A DNA stretch of 64,000 nucleotides from Microcoleus vaginatus WJT46-NPBG5 (GCA_019359355.1 JAHHHM010000005.1:124001-188000); one strand, 5' to 3'; positions 44,837 through 55,124 are shown, numbered from the stretch's first letter. Notes: a model not told the origin generated them from the letters alone. Numbers and translations are program-made.

Positions 44837-44941
44837 CAAATTCAAACGGATGCCGGTAAGGAAAAGAAACCAGCTTGTGATAAACTTGTTAGAATCATAG
44901 CAAACTTGCAATTGTGCGAGTTGTCATTAAATGAGTTAATT

Positions 44942-45466
44942 ATGTCTGCTGCTTTACCCGTTGGATTTCCACAGCCCACTGAGGTTGGTGAGATTGAAGT
45001 TAAGCAATATCCTGAGTATCGGGCTGTGACTTACACCCACACAGGGGAAGCACAGCAAGCAACGGGAGTAGCTTTTAATCCGTTGTTTCAACACATCAGC
45101 AGCAACCAAATTGCAATGACAACGCCGGTGGAAGCGCGTTATTTAGAAAGTTCGTCGGCAGAAAGTGATTCGCCAAACACGGTAGAAGTTTCTTTTTTAT
45201 ATCCCAATCCCGATATTAATCCTCAACGGATTGATGCGGGTGTGAAGGTGACAGATTATCCAGCTATGACAGTGGTGAGCACCGGCATTCAAGGGGCTTA
45301 TACGTGGGAAAGTTATCAAACCAATCTGCGCCGGCTGCACGATTGGCTGGCTGAAAACCCGCAGTATCAAGTCGTCGGTTCTCCGCGTCGGTTGCTGTAC
45401 AATTCACCCATGACGCCAGAATCGATGAAACGCAGCGAAGTCCAAATTCCGATTTTTGGGCAATAA
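44942..45466 (+). CDS. SOUL-family heme-binding protein
   Basis: 174 residues from ATG 44942; the longer frame from 44906 adds unsupported residues. The SOUL/HBP pattern is clear: 'EVKQYPEYRAVTYTHTGE', 'FNPLFQHISSNQIAMTTPVE', 'VSFLYPNPDINP', 'YPAMTVVSTGIQGAYTWESY' and the C-terminal 'RRLLYNSPMTP'. SOUL proteins bind heme or tetrapyrroles; in photosynthetic organisms some traffic chlorophyll intermediates (family knowledge, not shown here). Soluble, without a signal peptide. Single gene between GT61 and fba. Confidence 0.9.
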   Translation: MSAALPVGFPQPTEVGEIEVKQYPEYRAVTYTHTGEAQQATGVAFNPLFQHISSNQIAMTTPVEARYLESSSAESDSPNTVEVSFLYPNPDINPQRIDAGVKVTDYPAMTVVSTGIQGAYTWESYQTNLRRLHDWLAENPQYQVVGSPRRLLYNSPMTPESMKRSEVQIPIFGQ

Positions 45467-45894
45467 ATAAGAAGTCTCTGCCTAGTTTAAAAATTTATAT
45501 AACTTCTTGTAATGTCACTGCGACATCGTTTAATCCGCCCACAGCCCTGATTGTGCCAGCTCCTGCCGACGTCTTGAGTACGGCAATCGAGAAAATAACT
45601 CAAATCGCCGGCTTGGGTGAAAACATGAGGGCGGAGTAGCCAGTGTTCTTTGCTGCTAAAATTGCCGATAAAGATTGAAAAAATATCATTTTCTCTATTT
45701 CTCTTGCGATCTCTTCTCCCTAGCCCCTATCCCCTAGCCCCATACTTTAGCCGGTGTTCGGCTAGAAGGCAGAGGTCTGGAATGTAATTTTTAGATATAA
45801 TTCGCCAGACGTTGCAAAGTATCTTAAGATTATCGTAAGAATTAGACTGCTATAACACCAACTCGCTGACAACAAAGAATTAGGAGGATCATCT
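45467..45894. other. 428-bp spacer upstream of fba
   Basis: Contains AAGAAGT/ACTTCTT (7 bp, long loop) directly after the SOUL gene, a C-rich CCCTAGCCCC repeat at about 45718-45741, and a TATAAC (45851-45856) that could be the -10 of fba although no matching -35 is visible. GGAGGATC precedes the fba start. Confidence 0.5.
45718..45741. repeat. CCCCTATCCCCTAGCCCC repeat
   Basis: C-rich tandem words CCCTAGCCCCTATCCCCTAGCCCC; CTAGGGG words of the same type occur at 41045-41062 and 41218-41228. Confidence 0.6.
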
Positions 45895-46974
45895 ATGGCG
45901 CTTGTACCTATGCGGCTGCTGCTCGATCACGCGGCTGAGAACGGTTACGGCCTCCCTGCTTATAACGTTAATAACATGGAGCAGATCCAAGCGATCATGC
46001 GGGCGGCAGATGAGACAAATAGCCCCGTGATTTTGCAAGCATCTCGCGGCGCTCGCACTTATGCCGGCGAAAACTTCCTGCGCCACCTGATTTTGGCTGC
46101 GGTTGAAACCTATCCTCACATTCCCATTGTCATGCACCAGGATCATGGCAATGCTCCCTCCACCTGCTACTCTGCGATGAAAAATGGTTTCACCAGCGTG
46201 ATGATGGATGGATCTCTGGAGGCGGATGCCAAGACTCCAGCCAGCTTTGAGTACAACGTCAATGTCAGCCGCGAAGTGGTGAAAGTTGCTCACTCCATCG
46301 GTGTCAGCGTTGAAGGCGAACTGGGTTGCTTGGGTTCTTTGGAAACCGGCATGGGTGAAGCAGAAGATGGACATGGCGCTGAAGGCGTTTTGTCTCACGA
46401 TCAACTGCTAACCGATCCCGATCAAGCGGTTGAATTCGTCGAGCAAACCGGCGTGGATGCTCTGGCGGTTGCAATTGGCACCAGCCACGGCGCTTACAAG
46501 TTCACCCGTAAGCCGACTGGGGAAATTTTGGCGATCAGCCGCATTGAAGAAATTCACCGCCGCTTGCCCAACACCCACTTGGTGATGCACGGTTCCTCCT
46601 CTGTGCCTGAAGATTTGCTGGCTTTAATTAACCAGTACGGCGGTAAAATCCGGGAAACCTACGGCGTGCCGGTTGAAGAAATCCAAAAGGGTATCAAGAG
46701 CGGTGTGCGTAAGGTGAATATCGATACCGACAACCGTCTGGCTATCACCGCTGCCGTGCGTGAAGCACTCGCCTCCAAGCCGGAAGAATTTGACCCCCGC
46801 CACTTCCTGAAGCCTTCTATCAAGTATATGCAGAAGGTTTGTGCAGACCGCTATCAGTCTTTTGGCGCTGCCGGTCATGGTACAAAGGTCAAGCAAGTGT
46901 CTCTCGAAGACTTTGCGGCTAAGTATGCTAAGGGCGAATTGAATTCTGCTGCTAAGAAGGCTGTGACTGCCTAA
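45895..46974 (+). CDS. fba: Class II fructose-bisphosphate aldolase
   Basis: 359 residues; the zinc aldolase of glycolysis, gluconeogenesis and the Calvin cycle, where it can also make sedoheptulose 1,7-bisphosphate. Signatures: '[18 protein letters not shown]', zinc ligand region '[15 protein letters not shown]', '[11 protein letters not shown]', '[16 protein letters not shown]', '[17 protein letters not shown]' and '[12 protein letters not shown]'. The length is that of the CbbA-type enzyme of cyanobacteria. A strong Shine-Dalgarno GGAGGATC lies upstream and an intrinsic terminator downstream, fitting a highly expressed single gene. Confidence 0.96.
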   Translation: MALVPMRLLLDHAAENGYGLPAYNVNNMEQIQAIMRAADETNSPVILQASRGARTYAGENFLRHLILAAVETYPHIPIVMHQDHGNAPSTCYSAMKNGFTSVMMDGSLEADAKTPASFEYNVNVSREVVKVAHSIGVSVEGELGCLGSLETGMGEAEDGHGAEGVLSHDQLLTDPDQAVEFVEQTGVDALAVAIGTSHGAYKFTRKPTGEILAISRIEEIHRRLPNTHLVMHGSSSVPEDLLALINQYGGKIRETYGVPVEEIQKGIKSGVRKVNIDTDNRLAITAAVREALASKPEEFDPRHFLKPSIKYMQKVCADRYQSFGAAGHGTKVKQVSLEDFAAKYAKGELNSAAKKAVTA

Positions 46975-47009
46975 TTAAATTTTGAAAGGCTGATTGTCAG
47001 GAAATCATA

Positions 47010-47040
47010 AGTCATTTGTCTCCGTAAAAGACAAATGACT
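47010..47040. repeat. AGTCATTTGTCT hairpin after fba
   Basis: AGTCATTTGTCT (47010-47021) and AGACAAATGACT (47029-47040) pair perfectly over 12 bp with a 7-base loop. The GTCATTTGTC word recurs at 62570-62580 and at the 3' end of the SWIM gene (22002-22010), so this is a dispersed repeat that may also act as an mRNA end. Confidence 0.6.
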
Positions 47041-47049
47041 CATGAATAA

Positions 47050-47071
47050 CAACAATCTAAAATCTAAAATT
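47050..47071. repeat. AATCTAA short tandem repeat
   Basis: AACAATCTAAAATCTAAAATT consists of two to three AATCTAA heptamers; related words stand near 29786 and 59804. Confidence 0.5.
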
Positions 47072-47076
47072 GCTCT

Positions 47077-47105
47077 CCGGGTGGCTATGTAGCTGCCCGG
47101 TTTTT
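47077..47105 (+). terminator. Intrinsic terminator of fba
   Basis: CCGGGTGGCT (47077-47086) and AGCTGCCCGG (47091-47100) pair over 10 bp with two G-U pairs and a 4-base loop, followed at once by TTTTTG. Confidence 0.85.
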
Positions 47106-47296
47106 GCTTTTCTGGGAGTGCCGGTGGCGCATCGCAAATGCGAGGTTTCGGGTTAGCCAGCTTTCAAGGGCAGGGCAGACAGCCAGCGAGGTAGAGGGTA
47201 TTGGAGAATCTCTGGAAAGCCGGTTATCTTGTTGAATATTATGACAACAGTTTTGTTTTAAGAAGACAGCAAGTGGCTCAGCACACGGTAGGGGCT

Positions 47297-50200
47297 ATGG
47301 TTACACTTCCAGGCTATCGCGTCACTGAAAAAATTTACGACGGTTCCAGAACTCTAGTTTATCGAGCGCTGCGCGATTCAGACCGAACACCCGTGGTGAT
47401 CAAACTGCTTAAGACAGACTATCCCACTTTTACTGAACTCGTGCAGTTTCGCAATCAGTACACGATTGCTAAAAATCTTAACTTACCAGGGATTGTTCAA
47501 CCGATTAGCCTGGAAAGTTACCGCAATAGTTTTGCCCTAGTTATGGAAGATTTTGGGGGCATCTCCCTCAAAGAATATGTGACCCATTTAAGGGAAAACT
47601 GTCCTTCAAACAGTTTTCCAAATCAGGCTAACGATTGCGCGTTGTCCCTACCAATGGGTGAGTTTCTCAACATTTCAGTTGCAATTGTGCGAACGCTAGA
47701 AGGACTTTATCACAACCGAATTATTCATAAAGATATTAAACCTCAAAATATCTTAATTAATCCAGAAACTCAGCAAGTAAAAATCATTGACTTCAGCATT
47801 TCCTCTCTCTTACCTAGAGAAACGCAGGAAATCCAAAATCCTAATGTTTTGGAAGGGACACTCGCTTATATGTCTCCTGAACAGACCGGGAGAATGAATC
47901 GCGGCATCGATTACCGCACAGATTTTTATTCGCTAGGAGTGACATTCTATGAATTGCTGAGCGGGCAACTTCCCTTCCCATCTAGCGATCCGATGGAGTT
48001 AGTTCACTGCCACATCGCTCGTCAGCCGGCACCGGCAATTGAGCTAAATCCTGCCATTCCTCAAATGGTGAATGACATCATTATGAAGTTAATGGCAAAA
48101 ACGGCTGAAGAACGCTATCAAAGCGCCTTTGGTCTGCGCTACGACTTAGAAATTTGTTTGCAGCAATGGGAAAGTGCCGGCAGTATTAATCACTTTACCT
48201 TAGGACAGCGGGATATCTCTGACCGCTTCTTCATTTCCGAACAACTTTATGGCAGGGAAGCTGAAGTCAAGGCTTTGTTAGCCGCCTTCGAGCGGGTTAG
48301 TCAAGGCACTACGGAAATGATGTTAGTTGCCGGCTTTTCTGGAATTGGGAAAACAGCGGTCGTTAATGAAGTTCACAAACCGATTGTCCGGCAACGGGGT
48401 TATTTTATCTCTGGTAAATTTGATCAGTTTAAGCGTAATATTCCTTTCTCTGCTTTAGTGCAAGCCTTTCAAAATTTGATGGGTCAATTATTAACAGAAA
48501 GCACGGGATCTCTGCAAGAATGGAAAGCAAAAATTTTGTCAGCTTTGGGAGAGAATGCTCAGGTTATTATTGATGTTATCCCACAACTAGAGAAGATTAT
48601 CGGCCAGCAGCCGGCTTTGCCAGAACTCGCGCCGGCAGCCGCCCAAAACCGATTTAATTTGCTATTTGGGAAATTCATTCGGATATTTACCATCAAAGAA
48701 CACCCACTTGTGATTTTTTTAGATGACTTGCAGTGGGCTGATTCTGCTTCTTTGAAATTAATGCAATTGTTGATGACTGAAGCAATGGCAGGCGGGACGC
48801 CGGTTTCACAACATTTGTTAGTAATAGGAGCTTATCGGGATAATGAAGTCAGTCCCGCACATCCCTTAATGCTGACTTTAGAAGAGATGCGCTCTGCCGG
48901 CGCTAAAGTTAATCAAATTACCCTAGCGCCTCTAGATGGGAATCATATAAACTGCCTGATTGCCGATACCCTGAGTTGCCCATCTGAACGGGCACTTCCT
49001 TTAACAGAACTGGTTTTAAATCAGACTAAAGGCAACCCTTTCTTTACCAATCAATTTCTTAAATCTTTGTATCAGGATGGGCTAATTTCTTTTGATTTTA
49101 ATTACGGTTACTGGCAGTGCGATATAGCCAAGGTTACGGCGCTGACTGTGAGCGACGACGTGGTTGAGTTTATGGCGCTTCAGTTAAAAAAGCTGCCAGA
49201 CGCGACCCAAGCTGTATTGAAACTAGCAGCCTGTATTGGCAACTCGTTTGACTTAGCAACTTTGGCAATTGTGCGGGAAAAGTCGCTAGTAGAAACAGCA
49301 ACGGACTTGTGGAAAGCGCTGCAAGAAGGGTTAGTCTTGCCGATCAGCGAAGTTTACAAATTTTTTCAGGAAACTGAGAACATACCAGCTTTGGCAGCTA
49401 TAAATTTAAAAGATAATTTATCAGATGGATCAGATACAGAATCCAGGGGTGCGGTTCTCTATAAATTTCTTCATGACCGAGTCCAGCAAGCGGCTTATTT
49501 TCTTATTCCTGAAACTGAGAAACAGGCGACTCACCTAAAAATTGGGCAACTGCTGTTGAGCGGTACGCCTGTGAAAGAACAAGAAGAGAAAATATTTGAT
49601 ATTGTCAACCAGTTAAATATTGGGGCGGTATTAATTAGCGATCAAAAAAAACGAGATGAATTAGCTCAGTTGAATTTGATTGCCGGTCGTAAAGCGAAGG
49701 CTTCTACTGCTTATAACGCTGCTGTTAGGTATTTAACTGCGGCAATAGAATTACTAGCAGCAGATAGCTGGGAAAGTCAGTATGAACTAACATTAGCGCT
49801 CTATGTGGAAGCGGCAGAAGCAGCTTACCTCAACACGGACTTTGAGGGGATGGAGCAATTAGTTCAGAGCGTGCTGCAAAAAGCTAAAACGGTATTAGAC
49901 CGGGTAAAAGTTTATGAAGTAAAAATGCTAGCTTGTGTTGCACGAAATCAACTGATAGAAACGGTAAAGATTGGATTACAGGTGTTGAAACTTTTAAAAG
50001 TGAATTTACCTGAAAATCCAACCAAACTCAATGTGATTTTGGGTTTATTGAAGACAAAGCGGGCTTTGTTTGGAAAACGGATCGAGGACTTAATTAACCT
50101 GCCGGAAATGACCGATCCCATTAAGCTCGCAGCAATGAGGATTCTATCAACGGCATCGACTTCTGCCTATTTTGCTGTCCCTACGCTGTTGCCGCTAATT

Positions 50201-53200
50201 GTTTTTAAACAGATCAATTTATCTCTCAAATATGGGAATGCTTCTTCTTCTGCCTATGCTTATGTGGGTTACGGGCTTGTTCTCTGCGGCGTTGTGGGCG
50301 ATATTGAAGCCGGCTTTAAATTTGGTCAGCTTGCTTTAAATATATTGGCACGGTTCAACGCGATAGAATTAAAAGCTAGAATTTTCCAAATCGTTAATAG
50401 CTTTATCACCCATTGGAAGAAGGCAGTGAATGAAACATTGCCCCCCTTGCTAGAAGCTTATCAAAGTGGGCTGGAAACCGGCGATTTACAGTATGCTGCT
50501 TATTCGGCTTATGTTTACTGCTCCCGTGCTTATTTTAGTGGCCGGGATTTAGCGGTTTTTGAAAAAGAGATCGCGTCCTACAATGAAGCAATCTATCAAC
50601 TCAAACAGGCAACTGCTCTTAACTACAACCAAATTTACGAGCAGGTTGTCTTAAACTTAACAAATTCCTCTGAAACTCCTTGGCGCTTAATGGGTAAAAG
50701 TTACAACGAGGAAACGAGGTTGCCGCTTCATCAGCAAGCAAATGATAGCACCGCCATGTGCGTGCTATATCTCAATAAACTTATTTTATGCTATTTATTT
50801 TCTGAATACCGGCAAGCATTTGATAATGCCATTCTGGCAGAAAAATATATCGGAGGCGTTACCTCCACGATGCCGTATACGGTTTTTCACTTATACGATT
50901 CTTTGGCTCGAATTAGCATATTAAATGAAACCCCGAAATCCGAAAGAAAGCGTCTTTGGCAAAAGGTGAACGCCAACCAAAAAAAGATGAAAAAGTGGGC
51001 GCATCATGCCCCAATGAATTATTTGCATAAATTTTATTTAGTAGAGGCAGAGCGCTGCCGGTTTCTCAGACGAAATGTGGAAGCAATGGACTATTATGAT
51101 CGCGCCATTACTCTTGCGAAAGAACATCAGTATATCAATGAAGAAGCGCTGGCTAACGAACTCGCAGCCAAATTTTATTTCTCACAAGGCAAAGAAAAGC
51201 TAGCACAAGTTTATTTAACTGATGCTTATTACTGCTATGCACGCTGGGGAGCTAAGGCAAAAATTGAAGACTTAGAAAAACGCTATCCTCAATTACTTGG
51301 CTTTATTCTTAATCGGAAAACAACTTTAAATAAAGGCGAGACAGTCTCTCAAATGACGGTAGGAACAATTAGCTCCTCCGGCACAGGTGTTTCAGAAGCT
51401 TTGGATCTCGCAACTGTTATTAAAGCCTCCCAAGCTCTCGCTAAGGAAATTCAACTCGATAACTTGCTTTCAAGTTTAATGCAAGTTGCTATCGAAAATG
51501 CCGGCGCTGAAAAAGGCGCTCTCATTCTGCAAAAATCCGGAGAGTTTTTGATAGAAGCGCAGGGAATTTGTGGACAATCTTTAGAAGCGAATTTAGCTGA
51601 CCAGGTAAAGTCGGCAACAGACAGCGCACAGGCAAAATCTACTCTAAGTGTACTGCAATCAATTCCCCTTGAATCTTGCCAAGAAATTCCGATTGCGCTG
51701 ATCAATTATGTTTCGCGCACTCAAGAAACGCTGGTACTTGATAATGCGGCAATAGAGAAAAATTTTGCAGCCGATCCTTATATCATAGAACATCAACCCA
51801 AATCAGTTTTATGCGTTCCTATTTTAACTCAAAATAAATTAATTGGGATTCTTTACTTAGAAAACAATTTAACAACGGGTGCCTTTACTCCTGACAGATT
51901 GGAAGTGTTAAAAATCTTATCTTCTCAAGCTGCAATCTCTATTGAAAATGCTCAACTTTATTTAGCTGTTAAGGAAAGCGAGAGCCGGCTGACTCAATTT
52001 TTAGAAGCGCTGCCGGTGGGGGTGGGAATACTGGATGCCGGTGGCAAAGTTTACTATACGAACCGCACGGCTCAGCAACTATTGGGTAAAGGCGTCATCC
52101 CGGAAACTACCAGTGAGCAAATCCCTGAAGTTTATAAAATTTGTATCGCCGGCACCAATCAGCAATATCCTGCTGAGCGTTTAGCTGTTGTGCGTGCCTT
52201 AAAAGGCGAAAGTGTCACCAATGCTGATATGGAAATTCATCAAGGCGATAAAATTATTCCCTTAGAAACTTGGGGAACCCCTATTTATGATGAAAAGGGA
52301 AATATTTCCTATGCGATTGTGGCATTTCAAGACATTACAGAACGCAAAAAAGCAGAAGCCGAGCGAGCAAGATTTACTGAGGAACTTGCTCAACTGAATG
52401 ATGATTTGAAACAAGCGCTAGATGTTGAATTAGAATTAACCGATGCAGCGGGACGTTTTGTGCCCAATGAATTTTTATCTTTTCTGGGATATGAAAGTAT
52501 TGTTGATGCGAAATTAGGCGATGCGGTGCAGAAGGAAATGTCAGTTTTATTTTCTGATATTCGAGATTTCACAACCTTGTCAGAAAGTATGACTCCAGAA
52601 AATAATTTTAAATTTATCAATTCCTATCTTTCTCGCATGGAGCCGGCAATTATTGAAAATAATGGATTTATTGATAAATATATTGGTGATGCAATTATGG
52701 CTCTGTTTAGCGGCGGAGCAGATGATGCGGTGAAAGCAGCGATCTCTATGCTGCGCCGGCTTGTCGAATACAATCAACATCGGACATCAGCTGGTTATCT
52801 ACCCATTCAAATTGGAATTGGCATCAACACCGGCTCTTTGATGTTGGGAACGGTTGGAGGACAAAACCGGATGGATGGCACGGTAATTGGAGATGCGGTG
52901 AATTTAGCTTCTCGGATTGAGGGACTAACCAAAAATTATGGAGTCTCGTTATTAATCACTCACCATACTTTTATGAGTTTAGAAAATCCTGCTGATTATT
53001 GCTTTCGCGTCATTGATCGGGTAAAAGTTAAGGGCAAATCAGAAATGGTGTCAGTTTTTGAAATTTTTGATGCCGATGCGCCTGAAATTAAAGAAGCGAA
53101 GTTAGCGACAAAAACAGTGTTTGAACAAGCTTTGTTATTTTACTATTTGCAAAATTTTAGTGAGGCGGCACAATCTTTTGAAGATTGCTTGCGGATGAAT

Positions 53201-53257
53201 CCAATGGATAAGGTGATTAAAATATATTTGGATCGGTGCCGGCAGCAGATGGGTTAG
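47297..53257 (+). CDS. Ser/Thr kinase - AAA ATPase - GAF - PAS - class III nucleotide cyclase fusion
   Basis: 1,986 residues from ATG 47297 (AGGGG before it; the longer frame from 47201 is not kinase-like). Order: Hanks-type kinase 1-280 with Lys in 'VVIKLLK', 'IIHKDIKPQNILI' (catalytic Asp146) and 'IIDFSIS', where the usual DFG reads DFS; AAA ATPase with Walker A 'GFSGIGKTAVV' (about 345) and 'VIFLDDLQWAD'; a long helical TPR-like region (about 600-1330); GAF (about 1370-1555); PAS (about 1563-1690) ending 'DITERK'; nucleotide cyclase (about 1745-1925) with metal Asp1754 and Asp1798 in 'LFSDIRDFT' and 'KYIGDAIM' and 'GDAVNLASRIE'; a TPR-like tail. The lysine in 'FIDKYIGD' favours ATP, so adenylate cyclase is likely. 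Cytoplasmic. Confidence 0.9.
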   Translation: MVTLPGYRVTEKIYDGSRTLVYRALRDSDRTPVVIKLLKTDYPTFTELVQFRNQYTIAKNLNLPGIVQPISLESYRNSFALVMEDFGGISLKEYVTHLRENCPSNSFPNQANDCALSLPMGEFLNISVAIVRTLEGLYHNRIIHKDIKPQNILINPETQQVKIIDFSISSLLPRETQEIQNPNVLEGTLAYMSPEQTGRMNRGIDYRTDFYSLGVTFYELLSGQLPFPSSDPMELVHCHIARQPAPAIELNPAIPQMVNDIIMKLMAKTAEERYQSAFGLRYDLEICLQQWESAGSINHFTLGQRDISDRFFISEQLYGREAEVKALLAAFERVSQGTTEMMLVAGFSGIGKTAVVNEVHKPIVRQRGYFISGKFDQFKRNIPFSALVQAFQNLMGQLLTESTGSLQEWKAKILSALGENAQVIIDVIPQLEKIIGQQPALPELAPAAAQNRFNLLFGKFIRIFTIKEHPLVIFLDDLQWADSASLKLMQLLMTEAMAGGTPVSQHLLVIGAYRDNEVSPAHPLMLTLEEMRSAGAKVNQITLAPLDGNHINCLIADTLSCPSERALPLTELVLNQTKGNPFFTNQFLKSLYQDGLISFDFNYGYWQCDIAKVTALTVSDDVVEFMALQLKKLPDATQAVLKLAACIGNSFDLATLAIVREKSLVETATDLWKALQEGLVLPISEVYKFFQETENIPALAAINLKDNLSDGSDTESRGAVLYKFLHDRVQQAAYFLIPETEKQATHLKIGQLLLSGTPVKEQEEKIFDIVNQLNIGAVLISDQKKRDELAQLNLIAGRKAKASTAYNAAVRYLTAAIELLAADSWESQYELTLALYVEAAEAAYLNTDFEGMEQLVQSVLQKAKTVLDRVKVYEVKMLACVARNQLIETVKIGLQVLKLLKVNLPENPTKLNVILGLLKTKRALFGKRIEDLINLPEMTDPIKLAAMRILSTASTSAYFAVPTLLPLIVFKQINLSLKYGNASSSAYAYVGYGLVLCGVVGDIEAGFKFGQLALNILARFNAIELKARIFQIVNSFITHWKKAVNETLPPLLEAYQSGLETGDLQYAAYSAYVYCSRAYFSGRDLAVFEKEIASYNEAIYQLKQATALNYNQIYEQVVLNLTNSSETPWRLMGKSYNEETRLPLHQQANDSTAMCVLYLNKLILCYLFSEYRQAFDNAILAEKYIGGVTSTMPYTVFHLYDSLARISILNETPKSERKRLWQKVNANQKKMKKWAHHAPMNYLHKFYLVEAERCRFLRRNVEAMDYYDRAITLAKEHQYINEEALANELAAKFYFSQGKEKLAQVYLTDAYYCYARWGAKAKIEDLEKRYPQLLGFILNRKTTLNKGETVSQMTVGTISSSGTGVSEALDLATVIKASQALAKEIQLDNLLSSLMQVAIENAGAEKGALILQKSGEFLIEAQGICGQSLEANLADQVKSATDSAQAKSTLSVLQSIPLESCQEIPIALINYVSRTQETLVLDNAAIEKNFAADPYIIEHQPKSVLCVPILTQNKLIGILYLENNLTTGAFTPDRLEVLKILSSQAAISIENAQLYLAVKESESRLTQFLEALPVGVGILDAGGKVYYTNRTAQQLLGKGVIPETTSEQIPEVYKICIAGTNQQYPAERLAVVRALKGESVTNADMEIHQGDKIIPLETWGTPIYDEKGNISYAIVAFQDITERKKAEAERARFTEELAQLNDDLKQALDVELELTDAAGRFVPNEFLSFLGYESIVDAKLGDAVQKEMSVLFSDIRDFTTLSESMTPENNFKFINSYLSRMEPAIIENNGFIDKYIGDAIMALFSGGADDAVKAAISMLRRLVEYNQHRTSAGYLPIQIGIGINTGSLMLGTVGGQNRMDGTVIGDAVNLASRIEGLTKNYGVSLLITHHTFMSLENPADYCFRVIDRVKVKGKSEMVSVFEIFDADAPEIKEAKLATKTVFEQALLFYYLQNFSEAAQSFEDCLRMNPMDKVIKIYLDRCRQQMG

Positions 53258-53290
53258 GGTTTTATTCAGGGATTTTTGGATGAAGATTTT

Positions 53291-53313
53291 TTAACCACAG
53301 ATGCACACAGATG
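53291..53313. repeat. AACCACAGATGCACACAGATGG dispersed repeat
   Basis: A clean copy of the AACCACAGATG repeat in the spacer between the kinase-cyclase and ABC genes. Confidence 0.75.
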
Positions 53314-53376
53314 GATTAGGGTTTGGATATTGAGATCATTTGTTAATTGGAGATTTGGTAAGGGGTTTAGTGACTT

Positions 53377-54270
53377 TTAGTTTTCTTGAGTAACTTCTAC
53401 ATAAATATGCTCTAAGCGCACTGGCATTCGGGTGATTGAATCGAGAGGAATTCCATCAAATCGAGCGAGAATTTCTTTAAGTTCTAATTGTTCGGGTAAC
53501 CAAAAAGCGAGATCATTGCCATAGCGCCGGCAGGTAAACCCCCACTCCTTTGCACGCGCGATTGCAGCGTCTTCATCAGGGGTTTGCACTGTAACAATTT
53601 CCTGCGCGGGAATTCGCTGTCGCAATTCTTCTAAACTTCCCTCTGCTAAGATTTTCCCGCCTTTAAGAATGCCAATGCGTTGACAAAGCCGCTCGGCTTC
53701 ATCTAATAAATGAGTCGTCAGTAATACGGTAATTCCTTGACTTTTTAAACGCCGAATTAAATCCCAAATTTCGTAACGCGCTTCAATATCTAAACCTGTT
53801 GTTGGTTCATCGAGAATGACTAATTTAGGGTTGTGGACTAAGGCAAGTGCAATATTGAGCCGGCGCTTCATTCCCCCACTCAGCGTTTCCACCGGACTTT
53901 TTGCCCTATCTGCTAAACCTACGGCTTCTAAACAAGCTTTGACTTGTTGACGCCGGCTCTCAGTTTTTATGCCATAAATTTTAGCAAAAAAATTTAAATT
54001 TTCTTCACAACTTAAGCTTTTATAAAGCAAGTTTTCTTGAGGCGCGACGCCGATTAGTAATTTTGTTGCTTCAGAAGCCGGTAAATTATTAATTAAAATT
54101 GAACCCCTATCCGCTTGCAGCAGATTACACAGAATATTAATCGTTGTCGTTTTACCGGCACCATTTGGCCCTAACAGCCCATAAATTTCTCCCGGTAAAA
54201 TATGCAGCGTCAAATCCTGAAGAACTTTTCGCTTTCCGTAAGACTTACATAAATTCTGAATTTGCAGCAC
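53377..54270 (-). CDS. ABC-2 type exporter, ATP-binding subunit
   Basis: 297 residues. Walker A 'GLLGPNGAGKTTTINIL', Q-loop 'VAPQENLLYKSL', signature 'ETLSGGMKRRLNIALAL', Walker B 'KLVILDEPTTGLD' and switch His in 'LLTTHLLDEAERLC' are all intact. A C-terminal extension of about 80 residues is typical of CcmA/DrrA-like exporters. It powers export of a drug, lipid or polysaccharide with the permease encoded just upstream. The 57-bp gap to the permease is filled with CCCCATG repeats. Confidence 0.93.
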   Translation of the reverse strand: MLQIQNLCKSYGKRKVLQDLTLHILPGEIYGLLGPNGAGKTTTINILCNLLQADRGSILINNLPASEATKLLIGVAPQENLLYKSLSCEENLNFFAKIYGIKTESRRQQVKACLEAVGLADRAKSPVETLSGGMKRRLNIALALVHNPKLVILDEPTTGLDIEARYEIWDLIRRLKSQGITVLLTTHLLDEAERLCQRIGILKGGKILAEGSLEELRQRIPAQEIVTVQTPDEDAAIARAKEWGFTCRRYGNDLAFWLPEQLELKEILARFDGIPLDSITRMPVRLEHIYVEVTQEN

Positions 54271-54289
54271 TATCTTATCCTTACCTTAA

Positions 54290-54325
54290 TTACCCTGCCC
54301 CATACCCTAGGCCCCATGCCCAATT
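54290..54325. repeat. CCCCATG-type repeat inside an ABC operon
   Basis: TGCCCCATACCCTAGGCCCCATGCCCAATT fills the gap between the ABC permease and ATPase genes, that is, inside a transcription unit. Confidence 0.8.
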
Positions 54326-54327
54326 AA

Positions 54328-55101
54328 TCACAATCTTCTCTCAACACTCAACATTCGCCGGTAAGATAGCCATCCCCCTCCGATCATCAACACAGCAAAC
54401 ACACATAAAAACCAAAAATGTCCAGCAATTTCTTCTAACCCATCACCGCCGGCAGCTACACCCAACAGTGCCTCATTCATGTGATAAATCGGATTAAAAT
54501 TGGCGATTTTGAGCAATTTATCTGGAAACAAAGATGACGGTAAAAACGCACCTCCTAAAATTAATAAAGGCACCCCAAACGTCGCCACCAAAGCATTTAC
54601 ATCTTCAGTTCGCCGCGCAAATTGTGTGCCCAGAATAAACCCAACTCCCACATAGGAAATTATACTGAGTAAAATAATGATTGATCCCAAGAGAAGTGAA
54701 CCCTGAAATTGAGCTTGCCAAAATGCTGCAATCGTGTACACCAAAAGCGTTTGACCCATCGCAATGCAACTGTGAGCAACAAAAATGCCTAAAAAGTACG
54801 AAGTGCCGCTGAGGGGAGAGATAAACAAGCGCTTGAGCGTATGCTGTTCACGTTCTGCCACCACAGTTGACACAGTGCCTCCAAGGCAACTGAAAAACAG
54901 CGCAGCGCCTACCAGCGTTGACGGCGCGGCACTTTCAAAAGCCTGAGCCATTGACAGCTTGGCTCGTTCTGCCAGAATAAAACCGTTAAGTAGCAGCACA
55001 GAAACCGGAAAAATCGCCCAAAAAATCAAACTGCGTCGCCGGCGCAACAGTTCTATTAGGATGCGTTGGGCGACGGCAAGGGTTTCACGCCAGTATTTCA
55101 T
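54328..55101 (-). CDS. ABC-2 type exporter, permease subunit
   Basis: 257 residues with six predicted membrane segments and the ABC-2 permease layout: amphipathic N-terminus 'AQRILIELLRRRRSLIFW', a first helix 'AIFPVSVLLLNGFI', the conserved 'EREQHTLKRLFISPLSG' cytoplasmic loop that contacts the ATPase, and 'GVPLLILGGAFLPSSLFP' before the last helices. First gene of the operon with the ATPase. The start codon lies only 23 bp from that of the divergent oxidoreductase gene, so at least one promoter must lie inside a coding region. Confidence 0.9.
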   Translation of the reverse strand: MKYWRETLAVAQRILIELLRRRRSLIFWAIFPVSVLLLNGFILAERAKLSMAQAFESAAPSTLVGAALFFSCLGGTVSTVVAEREQHTLKRLFISPLSGTSYFLGIFVAHSCIAMGQTLLVYTIAAFWQAQFQGSLLLGSIIILLSIISYVGVGFILGTQFARRTEDVNALVATFGVPLLILGGAFLPSSLFPDKLLKIANFNPIYHMNEALLGVAAGGDGLEEIAGHFWFLCVFAVLMIGGGWLSYRRMLSVERRL

Positions 55102-55124
55102 GTGAGGAGTTAGCTAAGTCGTTC

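Noticed and set aside
47201-47296. Upstream start of the kinase-cyclase gene
   Set aside because: The 32 added residues are not part of the kinase fold; ATG 47297 has AGGGG before it and starts just before the glycine-rich strand.
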